DNA of 64,000 nucleotides from Thunnus maccoyii (taxonomy: Eukaryota > Chordata > Actinopteri > Scombriformes > Scombridae). A program made the translations under genes and the position numbers. The stretch is from assembly GCF_910596095.1 (NCBI RefSeq), contig NC_056554.1, positions 434,001 to 498,000 on the forward strand, given 5' to 3'. Positions 62,498-64,000 of the stretch are shown in pieces. Under the pieces are notes generated by a model that saw only the letters and a program-made list of their open reading frames with translations, ran no database searches and was not told the DNA's origin. Position 1 is the stretch's first letter; every line of letters starts with the position of its first letter.

Positions 62498-64000
62498 GTT
62501 AGTAACATGCATTGATGGTACATTAATGCATACAGATGGACAGGAGGAAGAGGAGAGAGGAGCTCAGTGCATCATGGGAAGTTCCCCGGCAGTCTAGGCA
62601 TATAGCAGTGATAGAAAAATCTGTACCTTGCATTGTGTTATATGTTAGACGGCAGGGTCTCGCGGGTAACAGCAGGACAAAGTCATATGGATATCATGTG
62701 GAAGGGAGAGTTCTGTAAAGCTTTGTCTAGGTCTGGTGGGAATCTGTAAACAACTAAAGGTGCCTCCCAAGGCCATCAATATCTACCAGTGAATTTCTTT
62801 CCTTCTTCAGAATTCTCCACGGAGACTCTGAGCACTCTTCGTGTCTATAACACGTGTGATCTGTTTGAATTAAAGAGACGCTTGACTTCAACCAACCTCA
62901 GTCTATTGATAATTTATCTATCAAGCAGCATAACTAAGGGCTGATCCAAGGCGAGCCTGGCCGGCCCTAACTATAAGCTTTATCAAAAAGGAACGTTTTA
63001 AGCCTACTCTTAAACGTAGAGAGGGTGTCTGCCCCCTAGACTGAATCTGGAAGATGGTTCCACAGGAGAGGAGCCTGATAGCTCAAGGCTCTGCCTCCCA
63101 CTCTACTTTTAAAGACTGTAGGAACCACCAGTAATCCTGCATTCTGGGAGTGCAGTGTTCTAGTGGGGTAATACAGTACTATGAGCTCTTTAAGATATGA
63201 TGGTGCCTGACCATTAAGGGCTTTGTAAGTTAGGAGAAGGATTTTAAATTCCATCCTAGATTTTACAGCAAACCAATTTAGCGAAGCTAAAATGGGAGAA
63301 ATATGATCTCTTTTTCTAGTTTTTGTTAGTACATGTGCAGCTGCATTCTGGACCAGCTGAAGAGTCTTTAGAGACTTGTTAGGTCAGCCTGATAATAAGG
63401 AATTGCAATAATCCAGCCTAGAAGTAACAAATGTGTGGGCTATTTTTTTGCATCTTTTTGGGGCAGGATGTGCCTGATTTTTGCAATATTACGTAAGTGA
63501 AAAAAGGCAGTCCTTGAAATTTGATTTATGTGGGAGTTTAAGGACATATCCTGATCAAAGATAACTCCCAGATTCCTTACGGTGGTGCTGGAGGCCAGGG
63601 TAATGCCATCCAGAGTAGTTATATCATTAGATAATGTGTTTCTAAGGTGTTTAGGGCCAAGCACAATAACTTCAGTTTTATCTAAGTTTAGTTGTAGAAA
63701 ATTGCAGGTCATCCAGGTCTTAAGGCATGCTTGGAGTTTGTTTAACTGATTGGTTTCATCAAGCTTCATTGATAAATATAATTGGGTGTCATCTGCATAA
63801 CAATGAAAATTTATGGAGTGTTTCCTAATAATATTAGCTAAAGGAAGCATATACAAGGTGAATAGTATTGGTCCAAGCATGGAACCTTGTGGAACTCCGT
63901 GTTTAACTTTTGCCTTCATGGAGGATTCATCGTTAACATGTACAAACTGAAATCAGTCGGATAAATAAGACTTAAACCAGCTTAATGCAGTTCATTTGAT
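62498..64000 (-). mobile_element. L2-like LINE, copy 2, runs off the window
   Basis: The minus strand at 63440-63919 is open for 159 codons with [40 protein letters not shown] (catalytic YADD) and [18 protein letters not shown]. 63036-63254 gives FKILLLTYKALNGQAPSYLK and SYQAPLLWNHLP. It is closely related to copy 1 but better kept in the RT. The 3' end near 62498 (AGTTAGTAACATGCATTGAT) aligns with the corresponding part of copy 1. A solo LTR splits its 3' region. Confidence 0.9.
62609..62923. mobile_element. Solo LTR, 315 bp, with 5-bp target duplication
   Basis: It begins TGATAGA and ends TCTATCA, a 7-base inverted end with TG...CA. AGCAG flanks it on both sides (62604-62608 and 62924-62928). 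Removing it and one AGCAG restores the L2-like sequence TATAGCAGCATA as in copy 1. An ATTAAA signal lies at about 62869. No internal retroviral or Gypsy coding region is present, so it is the remnant left by LTR-LTR recombination. Confidence 0.85.

Overview
The window is vertebrate nuclear DNA, most likely from a percomorph-type teleost fish. It has intron-split genes with GT/AG junctions and AATAAA polyadenylation signals. It carries several Tc1/mariner-like elements, L2-like and L1-like LINE fragments, tRNA-derived SINEs, hAT-like elements, and long (GT)n, (TATG)n and (AAT)n microsatellites. There is no sign of bacterial or viral gene organisation.

Layout. 1-9.4 kb holds no intact protein gene: imperfect repeats, a decayed DIRS-like retroelement (minus strand, 1.5-2.7 kb), a fragment with an SGNH-hydrolase-like start (4.2 kb), a half-lost Tc1-like element (5.4-6.6 kb), an LTR-like repeat (6.8-8.0 kb) and a perfect-looking foldback (8.3 kb). 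An intact tRNA-Leu(AAG) gene lies at 9487-9568. From 11896 to 20783 (plus strand) is snapc2, the snRNA-activating protein complex subunit 2, in six exons that join in frame to 552 codons. 21-27 kb is gene-poor with one Tc1 remnant and a second copy of the LTR-like repeat.

The centrepiece is 27362-56197 (plus strand): a 13-exon gene for a giant membrane mucin of the MUC3/MUC12/MUC17 type. All 12 junctions keep frame and give 5,263 residues. The order is signal peptide, a Ser/Thr/Pro domain encoded by one 14,580-base exon, an EGF-like segment, a SEA-like region, a Cys-rich EGF-like segment, one transmembrane helix and a cytoplasmic tail. The giant exon holds exactly 32 copies of a 444-bp (148-residue) unit with no length change (30696-44903). 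Each unit is two diverged 222-bp (74-residue) halves, and each half is four pieces of about 15-20 residues. Edge units keep states lost in the interior, and linked variants show multi-unit duplications, so the array has evolved by unequal exchange and conversion.

56.2-64 kb is repeat-dominated: a Myb/SANT-like fragment, two minus-strand L2-like LINE copies (one interrupted by a GC-rich insert, the other by a 315-bp solo LTR with a 5-bp target duplication), a Tc1-like non-autonomous element and an L1-like RT fragment. The two protein genes are not functionally linked; snapc2 serves snRNA transcription in the nucleus and the mucin belongs on an epithelial surface.
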